A DNA stretch of 64,000 nt from assembly GCF_030518235.1 (NCBI RefSeq), contig NZ_JAULSA010000010.1:124001-188000 (forward strand), given 5' to 3'. The notes under the pieces were generated by a model, which worked only from the letters and a program-made list of their open reading frames with translations, was not told the DNA's origin and did no database searches. The position numbers were made by a program, and so were the translations under genes. Source of the stretch: Saccharibacillus sp. CPCC 101409. Lineage in GTDB: Bacteria > Bacillota > Bacilli > Paenibacillales > Paenibacillaceae. Shown here piece after piece: positions 8,493 through 17,578 of this stretch (position 1 is the stretch's first letter; each line of letters starts with the position of its first letter).

Positions 8493-9587
8493 ATGGAGCG
8501 TACGATCATCAACCGCCTGGCGGATCGGCTGCGCCGGCTCGCGGACAAGCAGCCATCCGCCCGCGCCTACCGAAGCGCCTGCCTGTCGCTGCTCGCCGAA
8601 ATGGTACCTTTCGACGGCGGCTGCTTGACCGGAGTCGACGGAGATACCGGCCTGAGTACGGGTTCGGTCACCGATATGGTTGTCGAGGCGATTCACCCCC
8701 GCCTGTTCGAATACGAATACCGCGGCGAAGACTTCAACCGCTACGAAGCGCTGGCCGCCGCCGAGCCGCCGGCCGCCGCGCTGTCGCTGTCCACGGGCGG
8801 ACGGCCCGAGCTCAGCGAGCGCTACCGCGATATCCTGTCGCCGGCGGGCTTCGGCGACGAACTGCGCGCCGTGCTGATCGCGCGCGGCCGCCGCTGCGGC
8901 CAGCTGTCGCTGCTGCGCCGCCAGGATCATCCTCCGTTCACGGAGGATGACGTGCGCCGCGTCGCCGCGCTGCTGCCGCAGATGGCCGCTTATCTGCGGC
9001 AGGCGCCCGGCTCCGAAGACGAAGCGGAGCTGAGCGCCGGGGTCCAGCCGGCGCCCCTTCCATCCGAAGCCGGCGTCTTCGTCCTGTCGGACCGGCTGGA
9101 CCTGCTGGCCGCGAGTCCCTCGGCCGAAGACTGGCTCGCCGTGCTGCGCGGCGCCGAGCGGATCGAACCGGACATCGTGCCTCGTCCGGTCCGCGCGGTC
9201 TGCACCCGCGCGCTGTCGCCGCCGCGGCCGGGCGGCTCTCCCGCCGAAAACGCCGCACGGGTCTGCGTCCCCGTGCCCGGCGGCTTCTACATCGGCATCC
9301 GCGCCAGCCGCATGGAAAGCCTCTCCGGCGGCGTGCAGCTCGCCGTCACCGTCGAGCGCGCCCGCCCGGCCGATATTCTGCCGGTGCTGGCCGAAAGCTT
9401 CGGCCTCACGGAGCGCGAGCGCGAAGTGGTGGACCGGATCGTCCACGGCCTGTCCAGCAAAGAAGCCGCGCTGTCGCTGTGCGTGTCGGAGTACACGCTG
9501 CAGGACCATCTCAAATCGGTCTTCCGCAAGACCGGCACCAAAAGCCGCCGCGAATTGGTCTGGCAGCTGTACTCGCGGTTCAGCTGA
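8493..9587 (+). CDS. LuxR-family transcriptional regulator
   Basis: The start ATG 8493 has AAGGAGGAAG directly upstream at ideal spacing, although the frame is open from 8301. The product has 364 residues. The C-terminal 65 residues form a LuxR/GerE helix-turn-helix (FGLTEREREVVDRIVHGLSS, then a recognition helix near EYTLQDHLKSVFRKTG). The N-terminal 290 residues resemble a GAF-like sensory fold, without a receiver Asp or a LuxI-type autoinducer signature. It is divergent from the methyltransferase/dehydrogenase pair with 197 bases between the starts, which suggests a local regulator whose signal is unknown. Confidence 0.87.
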   Translation: MERTIINRLADRLRRLADKQPSARAYRSACLSLLAEMVPFDGGCLTGVDGDTGLSTGSVTDMVVEAIHPRLFEYEYRGEDFNRYEALAAAEPPAAALSLSTGGRPELSERYRDILSPAGFGDELRAVLIARGRRCGQLSLLRRQDHPPFTEDDVRRVAALLPQMAAYLRQAPGSEDEAELSAGVQPAPLPSEAGVFVLSDRLDLLAASPSAEDWLAVLRGAERIEPDIVPRPVRAVCTRALSPPRPGGSPAENAARVCVPVPGGFYIGIRASRMESLSGGVQLAVTVERARPADILPVLAESFGLTEREREVVDRIVHGLSSKEAALSLCVSEYTLQDHLKSVFRKTGTKSRRELVWQLYSRFS

Positions 9588-9650
9588 ACAGCCAGGTAAT
9601 CGGCGATTCGAAATTTGCCATCCCGGCTTTCCCATACACGCAAACCACTC

Positions 9651-9703
9651 AAAAAAGAGCCGTCCCAACCGCCGTAAACGGCGGGGACGGCTCTTTTCTT
9701 TTT
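9651..9703. terminator. Bidirectional intrinsic terminator
   Basis: A 12-base perfect stem (AAGAGCCGTCCC at 9655-9666 with its complement at 9684-9695) encloses a second stem CCGCCGT/ACGGCGG. A-runs and T-runs flank it, so it can end both the LuxR gene and acuC, which converge here. Confidence 0.9.
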
Positions 9704-9729
9704 CCGCATTTCCCGTATTCTCCACGCTT

Positions 9730-10914
9730 TCACCGCAAATACATCGACGCCAACTCAGCCGCTTGACGATTCTTCGCTTCGATCTCCGCGCGCCGCGGCA
9801 TCGGGGTCCACAGCGACGTGTCGTCGAGCCAGGTTTCCGGCAGTTCTTCGGGGCTTTCCGGCGTCCAGCGGTCCAGCCATTCCTGCGGCAGGCGCAGATG
9901 CGGATCGGCGTCGAGCCGCTTCAGCAGCGGATTTCCGGTCATCTCCATCCACAGCAGCGCCCAGGCCCGCGGCACCACCCGCCAGATATCGTAACCGCCT
10001 CCGCCGAGCGCCACCCAGCGTCCGCCGCAGTAGCGGTGCGCGGCTTCGTGCAGCATTTTCGGCATCTCCCGGTAAATCCGCATCGAGCAGTGGACGTGCG
10101 CCAGCGGATCGAGCGCGTGCGCGTCGCACCCGTGCTGGCTGATAATAATGTCCGGCTTCGCTTTGCTCAGCACATCGTCCAGCACGCTGCCGAAGCATTC
10201 CAGCCAGGAGTCGTCTTCGGTATACGGCTCCATCGGCAGATTGACGGTGCAGCCGAAACCTTCGCCTTCTCCGCGCTGCTCCACCAGCCCCGTGCCGGGA
10301 AACAGATATTTGCCCGTTTCGTGAATCGAATACGTATAAACCCCGGGATCGCTGTAGAACGACATCTCCACCCCGTCCCCGTGGTGCACGTCGGTATCGA
10401 CGTACAGCACCCTTGCGCCGTAGTGTTTGCGGATAAACGAAATCGCGATCGAGGCGTCGTTGTACACGCAAAAACCCGAGCCGCGCTGCGGCATCGCGTG
10501 ATGCAGGCCGCCCGCCAGATTGACCGCGTGCCGGGCTTCGCCGTCCATCACCAGTCTGGCCGCTTCCACGGAAGCCGCCGCGATAATCTCCGCGCTCTGG
10601 TGCATCCCCGGAAAAAACGGCGTATCTTCGGAGTCCAGCCCGTATTTTTGCGCGTCGCTGACCGCCCGGTCGTCCGGCAGCGGCTCGCTGAGCGCTTTGA
10701 CCCGCTCGACGTACTCGGGGATGTGCACCGCATGCAGCAGTTCTTCGTCCAACCGGTCTTCGACGGGCAGAATTTCGGCGGGGGTCGGGAATGCGCCCGC
10801 CGTCCGCAGCAGATCGCGCGTCAGGGTAATCCGGCGCTGATCGAACGGATGGTCTTTGTGGAACACGTAATTCAGGCTGTTCGGATGAAACAAATAAACC
10901 GCATCCCGCGTCAT
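9730..10914 (-). CDS. acuC: Acetoin utilization protein AcuC, histone-deacetylase-family protein deacetylase
   Basis: The 394-residue protein is a class I/II HDAC-like zinc hydrolase. The paired His of the charge relay are at 138-139 in NLAGGLHHA, zinc ligands are in YVDTDVHHGDG (Asp175, His177), and a third Asp is in SQHGCDAHALDP. In Bacillus subtilis AcuC removes the acetyl group from the active-site lysine of acetyl-CoA synthetase and so reactivates it. GGAGGAG precedes ATG 10914. It is directly downstream of acuA in one operon; the CBS-domain gene acuB, between them in B. subtilis, is absent here. The likely target enzyme, AcsA, is encoded at 23758. Confidence 0.93.
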   Translation of the reverse strand: MTRDAVYLFHPNSLNYVFHKDHPFDQRRITLTRDLLRTAGAFPTPAEILPVEDRLDEELLHAVHIPEYVERVKALSEPLPDDRAVSDAQKYGLDSEDTPFFPGMHQSAEIIAAASVEAARLVMDGEARHAVNLAGGLHHAMPQRGSGFCVYNDASIAISFIRKHYGARVLYVDTDVHHGDGVEMSFYSDPGVYTYSIHETGKYLFPGTGLVEQRGEGEGFGCTVNLPMEPYTEDDSWLECFGSVLDDVLSKAKPDIIISQHGCDAHALDPLAHVHCSMRIYREMPKMLHEAAHRYCGGRWVALGGGGYDIWRVVPRAWALLWMEMTGNPLLKRLDADPHLRLPQEWLDRWTPESPEELPETWLDDTSLWTPMPRRAEIEAKNRQAAELASMYLR

Positions 10915-10936
10915 CGGGCTCTCCTCCTTCCCATTT

Positions 10937-11569
10937 TCAGTACATAAACCGCTGCCGGAACCGGAGACGGTCGAACGCCTCCACCGATTCCTGCGGCACC
11001 TTTTTACCGACCCGCACCATCAGGCAGTTGGCGGGATGGCTGCAAATCTCCGGGTCGTCCGTGGCGAACCAGACCATATCCACGTTCTTCATCAAGTCTT
11101 CCATCATCTTGCGGTAATCCCAGACGCTGAGGCCCGTGCTTTCCAGGTCCCAGTGCCAGTAGTACTCCGTCGTAAACACGATCGCATTGTCGAGCTGGCC
11201 GCCGAGAAACGCGACGTCGAGCAACTTTTTGCTCAGTCCCGCGCCTCTGTAATCGTTTGCAACTTCGATCGCGCCCAGTTCCACCAGATCGTCCATCTTC
11301 CCTTCCGACCAGCGCTCGTATTCGTCGGCGTAGTGGAAAGTGACGTAACCGACCACCGTGTCGCCGTCCGTCGCCGCGATAATCCGCCCTTCGGGCAGCT
11401 CCGCGATCTCCACCAGCGCCTCGTGCTGCTCTTTCGGACGGCGAAAAGCGTCGAGCTGATCGTGCAGCGTCATATTCTTGAGCGTTTCCGGCGGCACCGG
11501 TCCCTGTACGATCAGATTTTTTCCGTTTTTGACGACCGTTTCTTCATGAAAAAGTTTGAGATGCTCCAT
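10937..11569 (-). CDS. acuA: Protein acetyltransferase AcuA (GNAT)
   Basis: The product has 210 residues, the same length as B. subtilis AcuA. The GNAT acceptor region is visible as ELGAIEVANDYRGAGLSKKLL (motif A, with the RGAGLS acetyl-CoA loop near residues 108-113). AcuA acetylates the catalytic lysine of acetyl-CoA synthetase and switches it off, opposing AcuC. The start is ATG 11569 with AAAAGGAGG eight bases upstream; the frame is open to 11722 but has no second ribosome site. The stop is 22 bases before the acuC start, a tight operon. Confidence 0.92.
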   Translation of the reverse strand: MEHLKLFHEETVVKNGKNLIVQGPVPPETLKNMTLHDQLDAFRRPKEQHEALVEIAELPEGRIIAATDGDTVVGYVTFHYADEYERWSEGKMDDLVELGAIEVANDYRGAGLSKKLLDVAFLGGQLDNAIVFTTEYYWHWDLESTGLSVWDYRKMMEDLMKNVDMVWFATDDPEICSHPANCLMVRVGKKVPQESVEAFDRLRFRQRFMY

Positions 11570-12015
11570 GCGGCCTCCTTTTGACCGGAACGGCATGTAT
11601 TTGAAAAAGGCGCCCGCCGGATGATCCTCCGTTTCCGAAACGGCCCGCCCGCTTGTTCTTTTCTTATCATATCTTTTTTTACCTGCAAAAACCATCTTTT
11701 CACTTCGCTCGGAGACGGCCAATCCTGCATATCCGCATCAATTTGCGCACAATTCCTCCACTCCTTCGTCATTATTGCAAATCCGCACAAAAAAAGCGGC
11801 TAAGTCCGAAAATAACGCCTGTTCGGATCCTCCGCTTTGAAAATTGATGCCAATATGCAGCAATGCGGGCGTCTGACGCGCAAACCGGCCGAACATACTG
11901 CCGATTCGCACAATTGCCCGCCTGCTCCATATTCCCTGCCGGATTATCGACTGCTCATTGCCCGCTGTTATGCCCGTTCGCGTGCAATTTATTGCTTCAC
12001 CTTCTCGCTCGCTTC
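11570..12015. other. Intergenic region acuA / binding-protein gene
   Basis: These 446 bases hold the acuA leader, including a TATGAT box on the minus strand about 110 bases before the start but with no good -35, and the terminator of the binding-protein gene at 11789-11838. I see no gene in the remainder. Confidence 0.6.
11789..11838 (-). terminator. Intrinsic terminator of the sugar-binding lipoprotein gene
   Basis: On the minus strand the nested stems AAAGCGG/CCGCTTT and TCCGAA/TTCGGA are followed by seven T. It lies 178 bases after the stop of the gene at 12016. Confidence 0.75.
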
Positions 12016-13533
12016 TTACTGCTGGCTGCTTCTCCACGCGTCGAACTGCTTCTTGTACTCCTCGACCACCGTGTCCAGACCGGCGGATTTCATATTCTGG
12101 ATCGCGCCGGAGAAGCCGCTTTCGTAGGGCACCACGCCGTACATCAGCGGCAGGATGCTGGTTTGCAGTTCCGCGACGCTGTTGGCGTAGGCGCTCGCGA
12201 CCGGCGTCGGATCGAAGCTGAAGCCGATCGTCACGCTGTTGACCGCGTCTTCGGCGACCGTCGTTCTACGCTCCAGGCGGCCCGGGTCGATCGTCGAATT
12301 GTAACGGTTCATCTCGACGTTGCCGAGCAGCCAGGTGGACAGCTCGTACTTGGGACCGCCGGCGTCGGTGAACGCGAGCGTTTCTTTCATATTCTTGCCG
12401 GCGTCTTTCCAGTGCGTGCCTTCGATGCCGCTCTGCACCAGGTCGAAGTTCTCCTGGCTGGAGAAGACCCAGTTCAGGAACTGTACGCCCGCTTCCGGAT
12501 GCGGCGAAGTCGCCGAGATGCCGTTGGAATTCCGGATCGCGTACGAGCGGAATTTTTTCTGGTCGCTCAGGAAATAGATGCCGACTTCCGCGCCCGGGAA
12601 CGTTTCGCGGATCTTGTCGTCGATCCCCACATCGCCCGGACGGTACAGATAGCGTCCCGCCAATTCTTCTTTGTTGAGCACTTCGCCCGGCGTGGTCAGC
12701 ACGTCTTTGAGGATCAATCCTCTGGAATACGCTTCGTTCATGTATTCGACGTCTTTTTTGAACTCGTCGGTTTCCAGCCACGACTTCACATTGCCGTCCT
12801 GATCGACGTAGATCAGGTTGTCGATCACCGCGAACGGATACGTGTCGTACGTCGTATGCAGGAACGTCGCCGGCTCGCCGAGCAGCTTGATATAGACGTT
12901 CTTGTTATCCTGCGGCCAGTTCTTCTGGAACGTCTCGGCGACGTTCAGCAGATCTTCCGGCGACTTCGGCGCGTCCAGCCCGTTCTTCTCCAGCAGGTCG
13001 GTGCGCAGCGTGACCATGCCGTCGTTGAACGCCGTATCGAGCCAGAAATTCGGGACGTAGTAGATTTCGTTATTGATCTTGGCCGAATCCCAGATCCAGT
13101 CCGGCATCGACTTCTTCAACTCCGGACCGTATTCGTCCAGCAGCTTGTCGATCGGCAGCAGCGCCCCGTTGCCGGCCAGCACGTTCGGTCCTTTGATATC
13201 GTGCATGATCGCGATCAATTCGAATTCCTCGCCGGTGGACATCATCAGGTTGGTCTTCTGATCCCAGGCGTCGCCGGGAATATACGTCGGTTTGTACTCC
13301 AGATTCAGCCCGTCCGCTTCCAGCTTCTCGTTGACCGCTTTGACGACGGCGTCCAGGTCTTCGGGCGCGTTGCCCGGCAGCAGATACCGCACCGGCAGCT
13401 TGCCGCCCGAATCTCCGCTTCCTCCGCTTGTGCCCGTGTCTCCCGCGGTGCCGCCGCCCGAACAGCCGGCCAGCATGCCTAACGCCAGAACCGGCGCTAT
13501 CCAGCCCATCGCTCTTTGCTTCCATGTCTTCAT
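12016..13533 (-). CDS. Extracellular solute-binding lipoprotein of a CUT1-type sugar ABC transporter
   Basis: The 505-residue protein starts at ATG 13533 (GAGAGGGG upstream). A lipoprotein signal with lipobox LAGC puts Cys at residue 23, followed by a Gly/Ser linker. The body resembles LplA/YtcQ-type binding proteins of oligosaccharide ABC transporters (GNGALLPIDKLLDEYGPELK near the N-terminal lobe). It would deliver sugar to the permeases at 16453 and 17579, which lie across the regulator gene and point the other way. No ATPase gene is present; such systems usually share an MsmX-like ATPase (family knowledge). The neighbouring fucosidase and large hydrolase suggest fucosylated glycans, which is inference. 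Confidence 0.9.
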   Translation of the reverse strand: MKTWKQRAMGWIAPVLALGMLAGCSGGGTAGDTGTSGGSGDSGGKLPVRYLLPGNAPEDLDAVVKAVNEKLEADGLNLEYKPTYIPGDAWDQKTNLMMSTGEEFELIAIMHDIKGPNVLAGNGALLPIDKLLDEYGPELKKSMPDWIWDSAKINNEIYYVPNFWLDTAFNDGMVTLRTDLLEKNGLDAPKSPEDLLNVAETFQKNWPQDNKNVYIKLLGEPATFLHTTYDTYPFAVIDNLIYVDQDGNVKSWLETDEFKKDVEYMNEAYSRGLILKDVLTTPGEVLNKEELAGRYLYRPGDVGIDDKIRETFPGAEVGIYFLSDQKKFRSYAIRNSNGISATSPHPEAGVQFLNWVFSSQENFDLVQSGIEGTHWKDAGKNMKETLAFTDAGGPKYELSTWLLGNVEMNRYNSTIDPGRLERRTTVAEDAVNSVTIGFSFDPTPVASAYANSVAELQTSILPLMYGVVPYESGFSGAIQNMKSAGLDTVVEEYKKQFDAWRSSQQ

Positions 13534-13719
13534 TCGGACATCCCCTCTCGATCTGAATTGATGCTCGGTTGAATCGACGCTTGAATGCAACTGACGGTTC
13601 AAGCGTAAACGGAGGGGCCTGCGCCGGGATAGTGCAATAATAAGGAAAGCGCGGATTTGAACGGCCGAACGCCCGCCCGGCCGCGCGTCCGGCATCCGAA
13701 TGCGCAATATCGAAGACGA

Positions 13720-16002
13720 TTACGCTTTGCGTTTCTCCAGCAGCATCCGGCTGCGGTACTGGGCCGGCGACTGCTGGTTGTATTTTTTGAACAGGGTATA
13801 GAAGTAAGTCGTATTGAAAATGCCCACCTGTTCGCTGATCGCCTGGACCGGTTCGTCGGTGCGCAGCAGCAGTTCCTTCGCTTTCTCCAAACGCACCGCG
13901 TTCAGGTAATCGTTGAAAGACGTTTCGCAGTGCGCTTTGAACAGCTTGCCCACGTAGCTTCTGGACAGCTTCACCTCGCCCGCTACCAGCTCCAGCGACA
14001 GGTCCGGGCGCGCGTAATGCCGGCCGACGTATTCCTTGATAAATTCGACCACTTCGGCGTGGCGCTCAGCCCCGCCGGCCTCCCGGTCGATCGACAGCTT
14101 GTCCGCCAGTTCTTTGAGCGCTTCCTTGAATTCCTGCATCGTCTCGAACGACGAGATGCGCCGGGTGAAGGCCAGAAACAAATTGTTGATCTCCTGGTTC
14201 TCGGACCGCGAAACTTGAAGCTGTTTGTACAGGCTGCTGACGAACTGGTTCATGCAGAACAGCGCTTCGTGATAATCCCCCGTCGACATTTCTTTCACCA
14301 ATAATTCGATCTCCCGGTTGATGCGCGCGCGCTGCCGCAGCCGGATGGCGTCGATGACCAGCTTTTCCTGTTTGGACGGATAAACGAGTTCGCGCCCGCC
14401 GGATACCGTTTCGGCAGGGTCGGCGCAGTCGAACACTTTTCCTTTGCCCGCAAAAAACCGCTTCTGCACGCCCGCCTGCGCCCGTTCGAACGACAGCCGG
14501 ACGCCTTCGTGCGTGCGCTCCGCCTTTCCGATGCACGCCGTCAGCGACAGCCGCAGCGTATGGCGCATGCTGCGCTGAAGCTCCTGCAGCAGCGACTCGA
14601 GCGGCATGTAATCCCGCGGCTCCGCCGTTTCCGGTACCGGCAGGATCAGCGCGATCAAGCCTTCTTCGATCACCGCCGCTCTCGCGCCATGCTGCCCGAA
14701 CAGCTCCGATGCCGCGCGCAGAATCGCATCGTGCGCGAAAGCCCGCGTCGGCGCGTCCACTTTGGCCCGGAATTCGTCCAGTCCGTCGATTTGCAGCGCG
14801 ACCGTGGTATAACGAGGGCCGGGACAGTTCTGTACAAAGCGCTCGAACGCGCCGGGTTCCCCGCTTTTGAGCAGCTGGAGCACTTCCGTTTCCTGCCTGC
14901 GCGCCGCCACGCTTTCCAATGAAGACAGCTTTTCCGTCATTTCCGCGTACGAGACGTTCAGCAGCTCGAATTCGTTGACCCGGCGCGAGCTTTGCTTATG
15001 CCGCTGCATCGCCGAGATCTTCTCCAGCACGCCGCGGATCGGATTGTAGGCATTGTTCGTCAGCCACACCGACAGCAGCAAACTCGCGGCGAAGATCGCC
15101 AGCGCCAGGCACAGCGACGACCAGCGCAGCGCGCTCATATTGAATAGCAGATTGCGGTATTCGCTGTGGCTGACGAAGATCCAGTCGAGATCGGCGGATT
15201 TGACGTAGGTAATCACGTTTTTATGCCCGTCGATCTCGTCCATGAAGTAGCCGCTGCTTTTCTGCGAATCCAGGATCCGCTGCACATAAGGCGTCGACGA
15301 AATATTTTGCATGAATTGAGACGAATCCGAGTGCGTCAGCACCGTTCCTTTGGAGTTCAGCACAAACAGCGAATCCGCCGTATCGTTCTTGTAGCCGCCG
15401 ATCAGCTTCTGAATATAATCCGTATCCATATTGATGACCATCGCGCCCTGGGCGGGCAGCAGCGCGTAATATCCCGGCAGCAGCACGAAAGTCAGCACAC
15501 TGCTTTCCCTGGAGTTGCCGGGATCGACGATCCGCCGCGGAAACAATTGAAAGTAACTTTTATTTTTGGCTCCGATCTGCTTGAGCAGCGGCTGCTCCTG
15601 TTCCAGCGTCGCCCCTTTCGTATCGAGATAGGTCCCCGTCAAACCGTTATAGATACCGATCGATTCGATAAAAGGATACGTGGTCTGCATATTGCGCAGC
15701 ACCCGCGAAGCGTGATACTGCTTGATCAGGTCGTCCTCCCGGTCGAACAGCGCGGCTACCACCGTTTTGTCGTTCAGCATCAGGCTGCCGAAATTGTACA
15801 CCTGGTCTTTGATCACGTTCGCCACTACGCTGTTTTGCTTCAGCATCGATTCGGAGATCTTGCCGACCTCGCGGGCCGTGCTCCAGGAAAACAAAGCGTA
15901 CAGCACGATCGTCACCAGCGCGATGATCACGGCGGTGAGCAGCACGAAACTGAGAAACATATTCCGGTATACCGTGTAGCGCAGCAGTCGATTCTTGAGC
16001 AT
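13720..16002 (-). CDS. Membrane-bound one-component AraC-type regulator with extracellular sensor
   Basis: From ATG 16002 (GGGGG ten bases upstream) the protein has 760 residues. It has an N-terminal helix (about 15-37), an extracytoplasmic Cache-like domain (about 40-285), a second helix (about 290-312, WSSLCLALAIFAASLLLSVWL), a HAMP/linker region and a degenerate signalling middle. The C-terminal AraC HTH pair (about 655-755) includes LSLELVAGEVKLSRSYVGKLFK and NTTYFYTLFKKYNQQSPAQYR. There is no kinase domain, so it probably reads a ligand outside the cell and binds DNA while membrane-bound. It lies between the binding protein and the permeases and is the obvious regulator of this glycan locus. 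Confidence 0.9.
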   Translation of the reverse strand: MLKNRLLRYTVYRNMFLSFVLLTAVIIALVTIVLYALFSWSTAREVGKISESMLKQNSVVANVIKDQVYNFGSLMLNDKTVVAALFDREDDLIKQYHASRVLRNMQTTYPFIESIGIYNGLTGTYLDTKGATLEQEQPLLKQIGAKNKSYFQLFPRRIVDPGNSRESSVLTFVLLPGYYALLPAQGAMVINMDTDYIQKLIGGYKNDTADSLFVLNSKGTVLTHSDSSQFMQNISSTPYVQRILDSQKSSGYFMDEIDGHKNVITYVKSADLDWIFVSHSEYRNLLFNMSALRWSSLCLALAIFAASLLLSVWLTNNAYNPIRGVLEKISAMQRHKQSSRRVNEFELLNVSYAEMTEKLSSLESVAARRQETEVLQLLKSGEPGAFERFVQNCPGPRYTTVALQIDGLDEFRAKVDAPTRAFAHDAILRAASELFGQHGARAAVIEEGLIALILPVPETAEPRDYMPLESLLQELQRSMRHTLRLSLTACIGKAERTHEGVRLSFERAQAGVQKRFFAGKGKVFDCADPAETVSGGRELVYPSKQEKLVIDAIRLRQRARINREIELLVKEMSTGDYHEALFCMNQFVSSLYKQLQVSRSENQEINNLFLAFTRRISSFETMQEFKEALKELADKLSIDREAGGAERHAEVVEFIKEYVGRHYARPDLSLELVAGEVKLSRSYVGKLFKAHCETSFNDYLNAVRLEKAKELLLRTDEPVQAISEQVGIFNTTYFYTLFKKYNQQSPAQYRSRMLLEKRKA

Positions 16003-16452
16003 TCGATATCCCCCCGATTCGTTCGTACGTGCCCAATACACATGATACGTCTGCAAAAGTAAGCTTCCCGCTTTTTAAATGTTCGTTTTTATATCGCGGT
16101 CTGTTATTAGTTAACGCTTACATCTCAAACCTACAGGTTATTCCCATTATAAATAATGACAGAAAGATATCAATACCTGCCGTATTCTGTCGAAAAGGCG
16201 AACAACCTGCCATGAGTCTGACGAATTCGCAGCCGCTTCTTGATTTATAAAGGACGAACCCACTCAGCCGGCGGCTCTGCAAAAGTTTCGATTTGGCGCC
16301 ATGTCGAAGCTTTTCGCCAATTTTGAAGCCCGAAATTCCGGTTTAATCCGACGCCGCGCCATTTTCGAAGTTTACCGCGCCCTTCCGCGCTCCTTACACT
16401 GGGATGGACAGAAGGAGCATTTACAAACGAGCGAAAGGACGTGCCATTTGCG
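16003..16452. promoter_or_regulatory. Divergent regulatory region with a cre-like box
   Basis: This 450-base gene-free region separates the regulator (minus) from the permeases (plus). It holds AGTTAACGCTTACA at 16109-16122, which differs from the reverse form of the CcpA cre consensus (TGWWWNCGYTNNCA) only at its first base, so carbon catabolite repression is likely. The middle is AT-rich (16120-16180). No second regulator repeat stands out. Confidence 0.5.
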
Positions 16453-17382
16453 ATGAAAAAGAAAAAGAAAGGCTCCATGCTGCGCGAGCTCAGACAGAAC
16501 GGCTCCGCTTATCTGCTGGTGATACCCGCGGCGCTGTATACGCTGGTCTTCGGTTACTTCACGCTTCCCTACATGCTGATCGCTTTCCAGAAATTCAATT
16601 TCAAAACGGGCATCTTCAACTCGCCCTGGGTCGGCCTGGACAACTTCGAGTTTTTCTTCTCCTCGCCGAGAGCCTGGGAAGTCACGTTCAACACCCTCAA
16701 GCTGAACTTCCTGTTTATCGTCGTCGGCACGCTCGCCGCCATGGCGCTCGCCATCTTGTTCAACGAACTGCGCAGCAAATTGTATTCGCGGCTGACGCAG
16801 TCGACTATCTTGTTTCCGCATTTCCTGTCCTGGGTCATCGTCAGCTATATTCTGTACAGCCTGCTGTCCACGGATTACGGGATGATCAACCAGCTGCTGG
16901 AGCGTCTGCATATCACGCCGATCAACTGGTATTCGTCGCCGCAGTACTGGACCACCATTCTCGTCATTACCGCGGTCTGGAAAGACATCGGCATGAACCT
17001 GGTCATCTATCTCGCCGCGATTACCGGGATCGACGACAGCTATTACGAGGCGGGACGGATCGACGGAGCCACGCGCTGGCAGCTGATCCGCCATATCACG
17101 ATTCCGCTGATGATGCCGACGATCATGATCCTGTCGCTGCTTGCGCTCGGCAAGATCATGTACGGCAGCTTCGATATGATCTACGCCATCATCAAAGACA
17201 ACGGCCTGCTGTATCCGACGGTGGACGTTATCGATACCTACGTGTTCCGCTCGCTGCGCACCATCGGCAATCCGGCGCAGGCGATGGCGGTCGGCCTGTA
17301 TCAGTCGGTCGTCGGCTTTATCCTCGTCTGGGGAAGCAACAAGATCGTGCGCAAAGTCAATCCGGATCATGCGCTGTTTTAG
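16453..17382 (+). CDS. Sugar ABC transporter permease, LplB/YtcP-type subunit 1
   Basis: The product has 309 residues from ATG 16453; a GTG at 16441 is in frame but lies almost on top of its AAAGGA. Six hydrophobic helices and the permease EAA loop (YYEAGRIDGATRWQLIRHIT, about residues 193-212) mark a MalF/LplB-like inner subunit. The loop docks on the ATPase. It pairs with the second permease at 17579 and, by function, with the binding lipoprotein at 12016. Confidence 0.92.
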   Translation: MKKKKKGSMLRELRQNGSAYLLVIPAALYTLVFGYFTLPYMLIAFQKFNFKTGIFNSPWVGLDNFEFFFSSPRAWEVTFNTLKLNFLFIVVGTLAAMALAILFNELRSKLYSRLTQSTILFPHFLSWVIVSYILYSLLSTDYGMINQLLERLHITPINWYSSPQYWTTILVITAVWKDIGMNLVIYLAAITGIDDSYYEAGRIDGATRWQLIRHITIPLMMPTIMILSLLALGKIMYGSFDMIYAIIKDNGLLYPTVDVIDTYVFRSLRTIGNPAQAMAVGLYQSVVGFILVWGSNKIVRKVNPDHALF

Positions 17383-17416
17383 TACCCTTTCAACTCTTAA
17401 TCACAGGTTTACGTTT

Positions 17417-17451
17417 TCCTAAAACGCACACGCTTTAGGTGCGATTTAGGA
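17417..17451. other. Intercistronic hairpin between permease genes
   Basis: TCCTAAAACGCAC (17417-17429) pairs with GTGCGATTTAGGA (17439-17451), twelve of thirteen pairs with one A/A mismatch. There is no T-run, so it may stabilise or be processed in the permease mRNA rather than end it. A TTGACA at 17474-17479 has no clear -10 partner. Confidence 0.6.
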
Positions 17452-17578
17452 GAGCGTATTCCTACCTCTAGTGTTGACAAGGTACTAGACTTGACGCCGT
17501 AAACGGTATACCCGCGGCGGAGCGCAGGATTGTATGCAGGTCTGCGTCCGCCGCTTATCCGAAAGGAGGAGTCGGCTT

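Noticed and set aside
11863-13482. 539-codon plus-strand frame over the binding protein
   Set aside because: Antisense shadow with Arg/His/Gln-rich translation; the minus-strand protein has a lipoprotein signal and a known fold.
17474-17495. Promoter before the second permease
   Set aside because: TTGACA is present, but no -10 stands at 15-19 bases; transcription from the first permease explains the gene.
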